Shown here in pieces: positions 1 through 11,704 of a stretch of 64,000 nucleotides of DNA. The stretch's first letter is position 1. Every line of letters begins with the position of its first letter. A program made the position numbers and the translations under genes. This stretch comes from Diplocarpon mali (Eukaryota; Ascomycota; Leotiomycetes; Helotiales; Drepanopezizaceae): positions 126,517 through 190,516 of the forward strand of contig JAENRP010000056.1 of assembly GCA_024741835.1 (NCBI GenBank), in the 5' to 3' direction. Under the pieces are notes generated by a model, which saw only the letters and a program-made list of their open reading frames with translations, did no database searches and was not told the origin of the DNA.

Positions 1-1001
1 TTATGCTTTCTAATTCCTACGTGTTTGATCGTATTAATGTGATCGTGTTTGAAGCACCCTCAACAGTCAGATGAACCATGGACATACCCGAAACGAGGGA
101 GTCGGGACTGAAGTGCGAGCAAATAAAACCGCGCGAAGAACTCGCACCGGCGGGAGTTCCTCGCTGACATCGTGGATTTGTTTGTTTCGGCTCGCGATAG
201 CAGCGCGGCCTCAGCGCTGCCGAGGCGAGGCTGGATCTGCGGAGGGTCAGGAGCGGGAGGCGTGGCGCTGCCGCTATACTCGGAGGGGAGCCAGACTACG
301 CCGCCGATAGCCCTGTGGCCGAGGTCCTATGCCGTCGCTCTCGCTCTCGCGGGCGGCTTGGGCTGTTCTTCGATCGAGATGTGACGTGCAGCGATTGGCT
401 TTGGATGCCAATCGTCCGGATAGGGTTTGCACTTGCGAGCTACACGCCCTCTGGTGATAAAGATCCTCCTCGCGGGTCTGGCACGCTCATAAGCCGCCCC
501 GAGGGATAGCTGAATATTGATACATATCGGTACGCAAAGCCCTCGAGGTTGAAGAAGAGAATAGCCTTCAAACCAGTCCAAAAGACCTTGGTTTGAAGCT
601 TACATGTGAGAAAACCAAGTCGCTGCGTAGGTCACTGAGTAAACGTACTGATTGCGTAGAGGAAAGATCTTACCCCTCCCTACTTGGGCATTCAATTTAT
701 CTTACTAAATTACGTATTCAGACGTCTGTACCTCTTCGGCACAGGTAAAAGACGCCTGCGTGTATGCTTTTCAACGCCTGCGCGCGGGGAGGGGGGAATA
801 TATATCTTTTAGAAAAACAAAAGTTGTCGAGGGTTGAGGAGAGAGGATGTCTGTTGGTGAGTGATGTACTCATTTGTGAGAAGCAACCTAGATGCCCAAC
901 TCGTCAAGAGATTACTCTATGGACAGCTACCCCAAGCCCACGACGAACGACAGAGTGTTAGGTAGCGACAGTGGAAGCAGGGCAAATTCCGAGTACATCG
1001 C
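1..1001. other. Intergenic, no gene seen
   Basis: Several short open frames exist on both strands, but none has a recognisable domain, a consistent intron structure or convincing protein-like composition. The base composition matches the gene compartment and shows no RIP-like AT skew. It probably holds the downstream flank of the F-box gene. Confidence 0.5.
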
Positions 1002-1715
1002 TCACCGCCGCCTCCTGTAGTAACTCTCCCGCAGGTCAAAAACCTTGCCCACCCTCCGGAGCCTCTCCTCTCCCCTCCTCAGATGCGCACGCTTACCCAC
1101 TCGCCTCAGCCTCCCATCCCAATAATCTTTCTGTCTCCCGCCGTGCTTCTCGTGCCTCTCGCGCGCGACGTACTTGCCCGAGCGAGGGTCCAGCATCAGG
1201 CTCGCGGGCGCCCAGTCTGCCAGGCGGAATACGAGCGGCGTGGCGCCTCGGCCCTGCTCGTAGAGGCCGACGCCCCGGTGGAGGCGGCGGTGCGAGGGGT
1301 AGAGGTGGCGGCTGGAGAGCCCGAGACAGGCCGAGTCGGCGGGGTCGAGGCGGTCGAAGATCGAGAGCTTGACATCATCGGGGACGGTGGTGATGTTGAT
1401 GTTCGCGCGGGATCTCGCGTCCGGGTAGTGTGTTGGGTACGGAGGGTCTGGGGGGCGGTTAGCTCTCATGCTGCGCAACTGAGGGTTGAGGTTTACCACG
1501 GTAGCGGCCTCGGAATGAGAATGGGGAGTAGGAAGAGTGTTTGTGCTCGTGCTCTGCCGGCCCGTCCGGCCTGTGCCGGTGTTTTCGTCTGGTTCTGCGT
1601 CTGATCTCGTACTCGTAGTCCATGGCGGAGTGTTTACTTGACGCGACGCTCGTTGGTTATGGGAGATTGGGGTTTGTGTTCTGCGATCACTGCACGAGGC
1701 AGCGAGACGCGACAC
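1002..1715 (-). CDS. Small F-box domain protein
   Basis: The gene encodes a 237-residue protein in one uninterrupted frame. About residues 108-150 fit the fungal F-box pattern: a V-P-D-D-V-K-L-S-I-F-D-R-L-D stretch, then a C-L-G-L-S-S-R-H-L-Y segment and a basic H-R-R-L-H end. F-box proteins bind Skp1 and act as substrate receptors of SCF ubiquitin ligases. The N-terminal 100 residues are polar and low in complexity, and the C-terminus is rich in Arg, as in many short Pezizomycotina F-box proteins that lack a separate substrate domain. No substrate can be inferred. The start is the first Met of the frame. A downstream start or a hidden intron in the low-complexity N-terminus is possible. Confidence 0.72.
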   Translation of the reverse strand: MSRLAASCSDRRTQTPISHNQRASRQVNTPPWTTSTRSDAEPDENTGTGRTGRQSTSTNTLPTPHSHSEAATVVNLNPQLRSMRANRPPDPPYPTHYPDARSRANINITTVPDDVKLSIFDRLDPADSACLGLSSRHLYPSHRRLHRGVGLYEQGRGATPLVFRLADWAPASLMLDPRSGKYVARERHEKHGGRQKDYWDGRLRRVGKRAHLRRGEERLRRVGKVFDLRESYYRRRR

Positions 1716-2956
1716 AAGCTTCAGTCGACTCTCTCCGTATCTTTAAGGGAGCCAGAGGAGACGATGTCGCGTTCGTGAAGTTGGTCATTCCTTGGGCCGT
1801 CTTCGCTTGCGGTCCCGTGAAAGGCATAAGCGAGCCATTTCAGGGGGTCAGAGGAACCATCAACACTCCAAAATGAGAAAATAGTCTCGAGTACTGTGAG
1901 ACCTGCGCGCATGATATACCCGTGTCGGAAACAGGCTGACGCCATCATCCACTCTTCTCGAGTGCACGCCTCGTGAGATATCAGGATATGTCCTGTATCA
2001 CAGGCAATGTCGTACTGTCGGCTGAAACAGGAGATGCGTAGTAAAACACCATCTCGAGGCTCATGTCACAATCGCAAGAAGCCTCACGACCACTCGGGGT
2101 CATCTGCACGTTTCCGGTGCTCCCATCATTCTGCACTGGTCATGCATTGTCCTCGTGATGCTCCCGATCAGCGGCTCAGGCCAGCTCGTGATCCATCACG
2201 TGAAATCTCACATGACCGTGGATACCAGTGGGCGTCTTGTGCCCCGCAGACTGGTCCCTGGGATTGAGTGGGAGTAATTTGAGGTCGAGCCTGAGATGAG
2301 GTTGATGACCTGGGAATGAGAGCTTCGGCCAAACCGCCTCCTAGCACCAGCAGACTGGTGATGCGATGCAAGAAAATTTGAGCTCAGAAAGAAGTGACTG
2401 TTGATATCACAGGGGGTTGCATATGCGGAGAGTACAGTCCAAGAGTGTTGTATTGAAATCGTCTGGCTCGGCCAGTACAAACAGGCAGAATGCTACTTAC
2501 TCCGAATCGCGCCAAGCTCGGACTATGTCTCACGTGATATGCATGTGACCTACAACACTGTCAGTGCCCTGCTAAAGAACAGTAATTTCTACAAGAGTTG
2601 ATTCTGATATCACAAGATGTGCACATTCTGGTCAGAATTAATCATTCCATGCTGGTTTTTCGTAATGTATGAGAGCAGAGGGAACAGCATATACTATTGG
2701 CCAAGATCTATCACATGATACATATTCACCCTCACGAGGAACAAGTCCTAGTGCCCCATATCGACCCAGTTACCCTATTCCTAGAGTAGCAAAATGCACT
2801 AAAGATTCAAGTTTCACCGAGAGGTAGCCTTTAATATTTACATTTAATCTATTCTATGTTGCCAGCAGCGGCCGATACATGCTCCTCACGCATCTGAATA
2901 ACACCCCGTCATTTTGTGCCCCCCCCCCCCCAAAACACCAACCCGTCGTAATGCTT
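1716..2956. other. Intergenic, no gene seen
   Basis: This is the gap between the F-box gene start and the permease stop codon. It holds a perfect short hairpin at about 2188-2201 (CGTGAT, 2-base loop, ATCACG), several GATATCAC words between 2400 and 2615, and a run of C near 2920. No protein or RNA gene could be supported. Confidence 0.45.
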
Positions 2957-5033
2957 CTAGAAGACCTTGTGTAGGACGCGCTTCCATGCTGGCCACGTCT
3001 TCATCTCCTCTCTGAAGGCATGGATCGCAGGCCAGTCCAGTTCGCGACGCCCCGTATCAACATCCATATCCTTGGTTCGTAGCCAGGGGGTACGCTTCCA
3101 GAGAAAGCCGATAGCCCAGAAGAACAGCACAACGGGGATGGTCAGGAAGGCGGCGAAGAAGCCTTCCACGTCGTTGAGCTTGTCATCGTTCCCTGGGGGA
3201 GCGATGGCCACGAAGAACTGGTGAGTGTCAGCAGATAACTCTTGATAATGGTGAATTGGGCGAGAGGAGACTAGGAGGGGATTCTACCTGAGCAGCGAGT
3301 ACGAGGATGCAGAGGATGAGCCCGACCCACGATCCCCAGACACCGAAGATAGCCCTGAACGGAATCTCGTCAAGAGTGTGGCCGTGATACGCCCACGCCT
3401 TTCTGAAACGAATATGGGCGAGACAGATCGAGCCCCACGTCAACAAGGCCGCAAGAGCGGACAAGGATAGGAGCCAGTCGAAAATCTCCTCTCCTTTCGA
3501 AGACAGGTTGATGTAGGCCAAGCCACCACATAGCAGAATGACGGCAACCGAAGGCAGAGGTCGACCAGATTTATCGATGAAAGTGAATATCTTGGGCGCA
3601 TATCCTTCTTGCGCGAGCGCAGTGAGTGTCCGAGAGCCGCCGTAAACGCCAGAAACACCAATCGACAGGACCGAGATAAGGATAACGGCGTTAAGGTAAT
3701 GATCGAACCCATCTAGGCCAGCATACTTGGCGGCAAGGACGAAGGGGGATGATCCGTCGGCGTACGGGTTGTCGGCACCCAGCAGATTCTCATCGTTGGA
3801 AGCAACGAGCAGGCCAACAAAGAACAGGCCGAGGATGTAAAACAACGTGATTCGCCAGAACACTTGCTTGATCGCTCCTGGCAGTGTCTTCACTGGGTTC
3901 GGCGTTTCGGCGGCAGCGAGACCGACCAATTCTGTACCGGCGAAGGAGACTTCGGGAAGTTAGCAGTCGTAACATCTTGAGGGAGATGGTTGATTGTGCA
4001 CATACAAGCTGCTGTGACGAAGACTCCGCAGAAGCCCTTGAACCCGTTGCGGAAAGGTCCTGGATCGTGCCACAACCGCGCTCCCCAGTACTCATCGTAG
4101 CGACCGTCTGACGGTCCGCCACCGAGAACGAGGACCAAGGCGACGACCATGAAGATGACTGTAGGATGTCAGATTTTGTGGGGCTTGTGTGGCAGGGATT
4201 ACTTACTGATGGTGGCAAGCTTGATACACGAGGCCCAAAATTCCTCCTCGGCATAACCAAGCGTCCCGAGGAAGTTTGTCAAGATAATGGCGACCCAGAA
4301 GATGGTGATCCAAACCGCGAGTGAAACATCACGAGCTCCAGGCCAGTATTGAAGCGTGAGCCCACAGACAGTAAGTTCAAGAGGGAGGACGACAGCCCAC
4401 TGGATATAATTAGAAGGGTTCCCCACATGTTCGCTTCGCTTATTTTGCACGAACTCATGTGGTGTTGGCGCGGGGTTTACTGCGTACCTGAAGGACGTAG
4501 TTCCATCCCATAGCAAAACCCCAGGATGGATCAATAAACCGCGTAGAGTATGTGTAGAAGCCTCCCGAAACCGGGAACATGACCGCAAGTTCACCGAGCG
4601 CATACATGACGTTGAACATCATAACACCGATAATAATGAAATCGATGAGGACAGACGCGGGGCCCTACACTTCGTGATCAGCAAATTTGTATTGAGTTTA
4701 TGTCAAACCAGAACGACGATGACTTACGCCTTTACTCAGAGCACCACCAGAACCAACGAAGAAGCCGGCACCGATAGAACCACCAATTGCAATCATATGC
4801 AAATGGCGCCCCTTCATGGACCGATCGAGCTGCACGATACCACGGCCATAGCTGCGCTGCTTGAAAGACTCGAGATTTAGACCGTTTCGCGTATAGAAGT
4901 TCTCGTCCCGGGCAACATCTGTGTCTGCGTTCGCGGGGACGGAGTCGTTGGCTGTGTCGATCTCGGCTTTGGGCGAGTGCGAAGAGGATGATGAGTCTTG
5001 GGCTGCGGCCTCAAGATCTTGGCCGGACGTCAT
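2957..5033 (-). CDS. General amino acid permease (YAT/AAP family)
   Basis: Six exons on the minus strand (5033-4728, 4664-4488, 4399-4207, 4158-4006, 3949-3288, 3217-2957) join in frame to 583 codons. All five introns (48-88 bp) have GT..AG borders. The protein is a proton-coupled amino acid permease of the fungal YAT family (Gap1-like), expected in the plasma membrane with 12 spans. Family marks are IAIGGSIGAGFFVGSGGAL in TM1, SKGGPASVLIDF across the first splice junction, and FAGTELVGLAAAETPNP in the TM6 region. An 80-residue Ser/Asp-rich cytosolic N-terminus precedes TM1, as is usual. The C-terminus ends in a charged W-P-A-I-H-A-F-R-E-E-M-K-T-W motif. I chose the Met at 5033 because it gives the usual N-terminal length; an upstream in-frame Met exists at 5117. 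Substrate range cannot be read from sequence. Confidence 0.93.
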
Positions 5034-6904
5034 CTCTGAACCCTTTTCCTGTGTGGCTTTTCCCCGAAGCAGTAGACGAGCCGGCTTCAAGGATTGGACA
5101 AGGGCTAGAGAGAGCAAATTGAGAAGCGCGGCTAAAAGGTCTGCTGACAGAAAAGAAGGGGATGGACTGACAAGAAAGACAAGCCGAGGGGGGAGATCTG
5201 CTTCTATTTAACACAAGCAAGCTACGCCAATCTCAGCTTGGCCCGGTAGCTATTGAGCACGCAATGACTCGAGCAGCGATTCCGGGACAAGCTCGCCAAG
5301 TTCGGTGCAGAAGTGCTGGACCAACCTTATCCGGACAGATTCCACCCAGCGAGTTTTGGACAAGGGCTGCGAAATACAGGATGATCATCTTGGTCACTGG
5401 GCTTGAACTCTGATACCGGTCGACCACTTCGAACAGGCAGTTCGCAAGTCTTGCACAGCAAGTTCAGTAATGGTAGCGGCTTCGCCATTGGCGCCCAGCC
5501 TAACAGCGGATGCGTGGGGAAGGGATATGTCCGGTAACACACCCATCTGCTGTGGGGGCAGACACGCTGATTTCTATTTCTGGTGTTTTCGGAGCTTTGG
5601 TAAAGAAACCCTGCGTGGGCGTGGCTGGTAGAGTACCTCGGAGGAGGAAAAGGCAGAATCAACATACTCGGTCGTCGCCCAGCCTCATCTCAGATGCCAA
5701 GCTCTTGTCAAGGTATTTGGGCTACCAAGTATGATAAGGCAACCGAGGGAATGCCTGTAATATGCACGAAACCATCGCGTCATTGCTGCCCTCTGCAATT
5801 TACTACCAATACTTGCGAGGTTAATCGAGATGACAAAATAGCGAGTGATCCAGATAGCCGGTATCTTTCCTCGCCATACTCCCAACGTCCTTCGACGCTG
5901 GCGTGATACAGAGTAAACAAACACCACGTGAGAGAATGTTTAACCTTGAAAACCTACCGTGTAAACTCAACCGTGATTGCCACTAATGTGGTGTTTATTT
6001 CAGCTGCCGACGAATTAGATGCGGGATCAGACTCTACGTTTTAGCCCACATTTGAAAAGGATGAAGGAACGACGGTAGCTGCACCCCTTTCTGAAACACC
6101 AGACTTCACAACCTGGGAGGTGCTTTGAAGGAATCGAGGTCCAGATCCAAACTCCCCTTGCTTTCGTGTTCCCGTCTTGGCTGCTAGGTATACGCTCAGA
6201 AACAGCTCCGCTCTACGACCACGTGGAATTTGCTTCCACTATGGACCAAACATGAAGCTATTTGAGGAGCAGAGCTGTTTCTGAATGTTAGCAGGAGGAA
6301 TACAGCTGCTCTCGATCACTTCGGGCTGTATATCGCAGACAACGCTTAGGATGCTGCGAAGTTTTTCCGGACTAGACGCGCCCTGAAGGATTAATGAACT
6401 CCATATCAGTTGCCCGTTAGATTTTATTCTTTTCCAACTGGAAATCCTTGAACCATAGACCTGACTGCAATTTGCGGCTCACCATTCTTTACTCATAAAC
6501 GAGCCCTGTTAGCCCCATGCCCGATCCCCCGACGTATCTTGATTTCTTCTTCATTCTGAAGCAAGCTCCGCCGAAAACTCTCATTCCTCTCGTCCCCCAC
6601 CCCCCACATAGTTGCCGTTCAACCATAAGCTCCAGCCGATTATTTTTTCGAATACTGCTGAGGTCTCAATGTTCTTCATTGACAGATGGGATCACCCGGT
6701 AGAGTCCATCAGCCACATATGGCGAGGCAGTAAAGAGGCAAAGTATTGAAAGAGATGGGAATGAAATAGCAGCAAGAAGATCAAAATCTTAAGGGGTGAA
6801 GTCTAAATTAGCCGAGTACTAGCCAGGGGTAGCGGGCAATTGTTTTTCCGACTTTTCACTTTTTTTGCCTTGTCCCAAATCGTATCGACATCACAAATGC
6901 TACA
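5034..6904. other. Divergent promoter region of the permease and RIT1
   Basis: Both flanking genes point away from this 1.9-kb gap, so it should contain both promoters. The short open frames here have no recognisable domains. The only structure I see is the hairpin element at 6197-6283, annotated separately. Confidence 0.5.
6197..6283. repeat. 87-bp nested inverted repeat (MITE-like)
   Basis: 17-bp arms at 6197-6213 and 6267-6283 are reverse complements with one mismatch. The 53-base spacer contains a second hairpin, GTGGAA / TTCCAC with a 5-base loop. No clear target-site duplication flanks it. It could be a small hairpin element or a structured regulatory site. Confidence 0.5.
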
Positions 6905-8369
6905 ATGCCAGCTCCAACGACTTCTGAGTTGATATTTTCGGAGCAATCAAACCACAGCTTGTCCAAGACACTCGGAGATCTCAAAAGAACGACTCTATCG
7001 ATCCGAAACCGTCTCGAGTCGATCCGCCACGATGCAGCATTTGCACGACAAGTCGCAGATGCCTATGCGAGGCCCTTGATTACCAACGAACGATGCGGAA
7101 GCTGGTATGTTGAGCCTGAGATGAAATCAGGCAGCGCATATTTCAAGAGTACAGACGGTCATACAGGCTTCTGGAAATTTAGCTCGAGGAGGTTGAATTT
7201 GCATTTATTGGAAATAATTGGGAGGAACGACGGGTATGCTGGATATTTTTCTTGAAAAGATATGGCTGAGGATTTGGCAGCTGCATTATCGTCGATTCGA
7301 CAAGAAGAGGCAAACGTATATCCTAATTCCCGAACCGGCTGCAAGCAGCTAACACTTATAAGGAATGCCCGACGCTCTCTCCAAGACCATACCAGTCTGG
7401 TGCGCCGTTCTTAACCGAGTCCTATTCCCCAATGAACCTCAACTGCACAACTTGTACACCCCTCCCCAAGTCGTGTCTCAGTCAGAGCATGCGCAAATGA
7501 CTTCCCTCCTTCCAACGTTCGTAGATGCGCTCCGAGCTCTCAAAATATCGCTCGACGACCTGCGGCCCCACATATCGAAGGCTCTACGGCCGGTTTGGAT
7601 CACCCCTGACTCTGAAATTGCGCCCACATCGGAAGTCTTCGAAGATTATCACCCAGTGGTATGTTGTACAGTGTCACGGAGAGTCGCTGGCGGAGAGGTA
7701 AGCGAGGGCGGGTATATACAGGGTGCAGGAGACGATACCGAGAACTGGGCACATGGTCTGACGCCGTCACTATTCTGGGGAAATAAAGACGTTCTTCTCT
7801 CGAGTCCAGAGAATGAGTTGCCGGACACTATCCAAAGTCTGGTGGAAAGAGCTAAATCGAAAGGTATCTTTGAGCAAGGAGTACGGCTAGTGAAGCCGAC
7901 TTCCGTGCTCTTCGTGGCACCCATTACTGCGACAAGCGCTGCCTCGGAGGCTTGTATAATTGCTCTGCTACCCACGGTTACCTCAGAATCAACGTGGCAG
8001 ACATCACCAAATAGAATCGATGTTGGGCTCGGGCCTCACAAAGTTGGAAGTCGAAATGCTCGCAAGGCCTTGCCCTTCATCATTGCATTCGTTCGAAAAT
8101 TTCTTTCTCGGAATGATGGTACTAGTAAATCAATAATTGTGGCGTGCGAGACCGGGAAAGATCTATCTATTGGCGTTGCTCTTACACTCTCTTGCCTCTT
8201 CTTCGATGACCGGGGCCGGCTTCTCGACCATTCACTCCAGCCTGAGCAGATTGACAAGCAGTTTATAAGGAGCCGCCTAAGTTGGTGTTCTACTTCATTG
8301 CCGGATGCGAACCCAAGCGGCGCAACGATACAAAGCGTCAATAGCTACCTGATGGAACGCTTAAGATGA
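6905..8369 (+). CDS. RIT1: Initiator tRNA 2'-O-ribosylphosphate transferase (Rit1)
   Basis: Three exons (6905-7233, 7281-7315, 7363-8369) with two 47-bp GT..AG introns join to 457 codons (456 aa). Rit1 adds a phosphoribosyl group to the 2'-OH of A64 in initiator tRNA-Met, which keeps it out of elongation. The family signature is restored only when the 35-nt middle exon is included: G-C-I-I-V-D-S-T-R-R-G-K-R-M-P-D-A-L-S at about residues 110-128. An upstream STDGHTGFW / LNLHLLE block also matches Rit1. The C-terminal part carries C-E-T-G-K-D-L-S near residue 382, which resembles the phosphatase-like loop of the Rit1 C-terminal domain. The length is somewhat below yeast Rit1 (about 513). The start is the first Met in a fitting position; nothing points to truncation. 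Confidence 0.93.
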
Positions 8370-10453
8370 TCTGCGATAAAACAGATGTGTTATCGCTGGA
8401 AGTAAGCGAGGGAATGGCATAAGCAGGAAGTACTTGTATCCACGCTTTGAGCCCGTAATCATAATGACCCTTTGTGAACTGGCGGCCAGACCAATATGGT
8501 TCCCAAATCACTCATACCAAGATTTCAATTTTCCGTGGCGCGATCTCCTCTTACGCCCCGTGATAGATCCAGAATACAGCATCAGCTTACTCTGGACATC
8601 GGGGTACCAAGATGCTTGACGGGATACGCGCCACTACTTTGCCGACCCAGCAGACAACAAGCGACCATAACCGGCAGACGGGCTGAGCCCCGTATTGCGA
8701 GGTTGGAAAACAGCCAGCCGCATCCAGATATTACGATGAATGATAGGTTTGGCTCGTTTTGTATTCTCTGAGAACTAGATTGTCCCATCTAGAGAAGAGG
8801 AAAAACTCTTGAGTGCCGGGCTTGTGTTTATAATCATGTCCCAGGGTTTTTGGAACGGTTGTAACTGTAAGAGAATAAGAGTCTGACTGGGCAGAGCGCT
8901 CTAGCAGGAGCTAAGGCTCTCTTGTAAGAGCTCGGTGATTTTAGCTGTGAAGATATCGAAGATTGGTAGAGGAGAGAGAAGAAGTGGCTGCTACGCAAAG
9001 GACAGTGGCTATGGCTGCTCTATTGAGGGACAAAGAAAGTGTTCCACGAGGAGAGTGAATTGAGATCTGGAGCGTGACATGCCTTTGTCGGAGGAGGAAG
9101 TTCGCATTTCCTTGGAACCGATATCCCGTCCTGGTCTCTGCGGGATGGGATGTTCTGTTCAGCAGGATGCAGAAACACTCAATCATCTGTCGAGATCCTG
9201 CTTTGGGTTCGTGGAAGCGCATAGATATCAGATCTGTAGGTAGCTGTTGCACCTGTGTTCCGACTGGAAAACCGGGATTCACTACACTTCACTTTACTTT
9301 ACGGTCATAGGTATAGTCTCTGCTCCATCTCATCTCATCCAAAAAAGATTATGCTTCTCTACACATGAGAACACGCTTTTGGCGCTTTCTCGTGTCACTT
9401 CCATGCCTTTATTTTGAGCCAGATGCAAGGAGGCGAGATGAACAAGTGTTGTTGATGAATCTTCATATTCTTTCAGCGAGTACTCCACTATCATGTTCCC
9501 TCAAAGCCCCGATTTCGCGTACTGAAGCCACAGAATACTGCATCGCGCCTACAGCAGTGGAATCTATGGTTTCTATTTATAAAATACGCGCACTGACGAC
9601 CTCGTCTCGTTTCGGATTCATTGAGACGGGAAGTACTCGCCGGGTGTCATTGTGGACAGGCACACTCGGCTATACTGCGGGTATAACTGTTGCTACCTCT
9701 CCCGATATACTCGATCGATCGATCGGGTTCGTCGGTCGGTGGAGTTTCCATCATATACTGGGTAAGGCGGTTTTCTATTTACGGCGCGAGTGCAGGTTTC
9801 AGGAGATGAGAGCCGTGTGGTTGCTGTCAAGCTAGGTCCAACTTTCAGTCCATGCTTGATGGTGATAGTAAGGTTCCTGCCAACGCTGGGTATACAGTAG
9901 GGATGAACAGGATCGAGTTTCATGAATTGTTTCTATTTATCGGTGATTCGACGAAATGTGTACATCGGAAATGAAATTGTAAGCGAAGCTCCAGTGGCGA
10001 TACTTGATGCTATGTATTGTTGATCTTGGGTAGAGGAGCTATCCGCTACCCAACTTTGGCAACAGGCCCATCTGCGCTCTACTCTCTACTTTCTGGTATT
10101 CATACCGTATGCTGCAATGTAGTAGATGCATGTGGATTGTTTTGATACTGGTGAGATTCCTGTGCTCGCTCTCGTGACTTGGCCACCTTTCAATTTATTT
10201 TTTATTTTTTTCTTCAAGGTTGGGTATGAATTCTTGTGTTGCTTTTCATGACTTGTAAGGGAACTTTCCCGTGTTACTAAATACTCTCGATTTGCTAATT
10301 CTGTAGACACCATGGTTTGAAACCCACAGATCTACAGCCAACTACAAGGCTGTATCAGCCACTTGGAAAACAACAGTCATTATTACATAATATAATGCCA
10401 CGTTTATTTCAAGAGAAGGGAAAACTCAACTTGATCTACTTGGTACATGCCCG
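8370..10453. other. Intergenic, no gene seen
   Basis: Open frames of up to 156 codons occur (for example 9365-9835), but their translations have no domain or family character. A CGAT run lies near 9708-9725. The word TTTCTATTTA recurs near 9570, 9771 and 9928, without clear meaning. Confidence 0.4.
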
Positions 10454-11704
10454 AAATAATATACAAGTGCTATCTTAGCGTAATTCTACTGGTTTCTATT
10501 AATAGGGCTTATATACAAGGGGTATAGCTAATGATTTATCTATAACGATTTGCCGCTTTTTATACTAAAAATCAACGCTTTTAATATGGATTCTTTATTT
10601 AATATACTAACTTTAAAGACACTTATAAAATAGACCTCTTATAATAAACGAGTACGCTATCAGACTCTTTATTTTAATACCAGTTGGACTTAAGATTAGA
10701 TCGCCCTTTAATTAAACCTTTCTTAATATTAAGTTTAATACGCTCTATAGACTTGATTGACTCTTTAATATTATCTTTAAGGCTATAAAGCTCATTTAAA
10801 TACTTTATAATGAAAATACCTTATTTAATAGGTTATAGCCTTGAGAGCAAATCGATATACTCCTTAGGCTGATATTCCTTTGATTCTTTATTAGAACGTT
10901 GGCTTTTATGCTATTCTTACAGCTTTTAAGAAGGAAGGCTTCGTTTGATAAATTGCTTATCGAAAACCAGTCCTTATGTATATAAATCAGATCTCTCGAC
11001 TTTAATAGGCTCTCGAGCATAAGGATTAGACTAAAGAGCAATGGTTTTCAGTCTTATAAAGTAATAAAATGTAGGTTAATCCTAAGAAATATACAAAGGA
11101 ATAGATTATATAAGAAATTGGGTCTTAAGAAGAATATTACTTTAATTATATCGAGGATCGATATTAAAGGAAGATTAGATAAATATTTTAAAGAACAATA
11201 TTAGGGAAATACAGTCGGCATTAAGGGTTATTCTAGAAAAAGGATTAGAAAACGATAAATAAAGTTTTATACTTTAGAATTATTATCCTAAAGGTTTAAG
11301 AGATTCTATAGTAATATCCTAAGCTTAAATTCTAATAGGATAATGCAAAAGGGCATACTTTTAAATATACTCAATCGGTATTTAAAGCAATTAGGATTAC
11401 CCCTATCTTTTAGCCTACAAATTCTCCTAATTTAAACCCAATTAAGATAGTATAAGATAAAATGAAAGATTATATTAAAGGTAAATATCTAAAGGTTTAT
11501 CAATCCTATAAGAGACTATATAAAGCTATAAAAGAAGCGTAGGAATCAATAACAATTGAAAGGATTAGAGAATTAATTAGGGAAATGCTAGAGAGATATA
11601 AAGCTATAATCGCAGTAGGAGGAGGCTATACAAAATATTAAGGAAATTGTAAAAGCAGCATTACCAAGTATCTAGTATATATAGCCTAGAATTGTATATT
11701 ATTT
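10454..11704 (+). mobile_element. RIP-degraded Tc1/mariner DNA transposon
   Basis: The plus strand encodes a broken DDE transposase. The clearest block, 11,330-11,640, reads D-N-A-K-G-H-T-F then P-T-N-S-P-N-L-N-P-I-K, which are the second catalytic Asp and the WP-xx-SPDLNPIE region of Tc1/mariner transposases; the expected Glu reads as Lys. It ends in a G-G-G-Y-T-K-Y tail. The N-terminal half (about 10,600-11,300) is full of stop codons. Perfect 13-bp inverted ends (10,454-10,466 and 11,692-11,704) give a plausible 1.25-kb element, but they are AT-rich and no clean TA duplication is visible, so the borders are tentative. The element is dead. Confidence 0.75.

Noticed and set aside
9365..9835. 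156-codon open frame as a gene
   Set aside because: Its composition is not protein-like, there is no domain, and no splice structure extends it.
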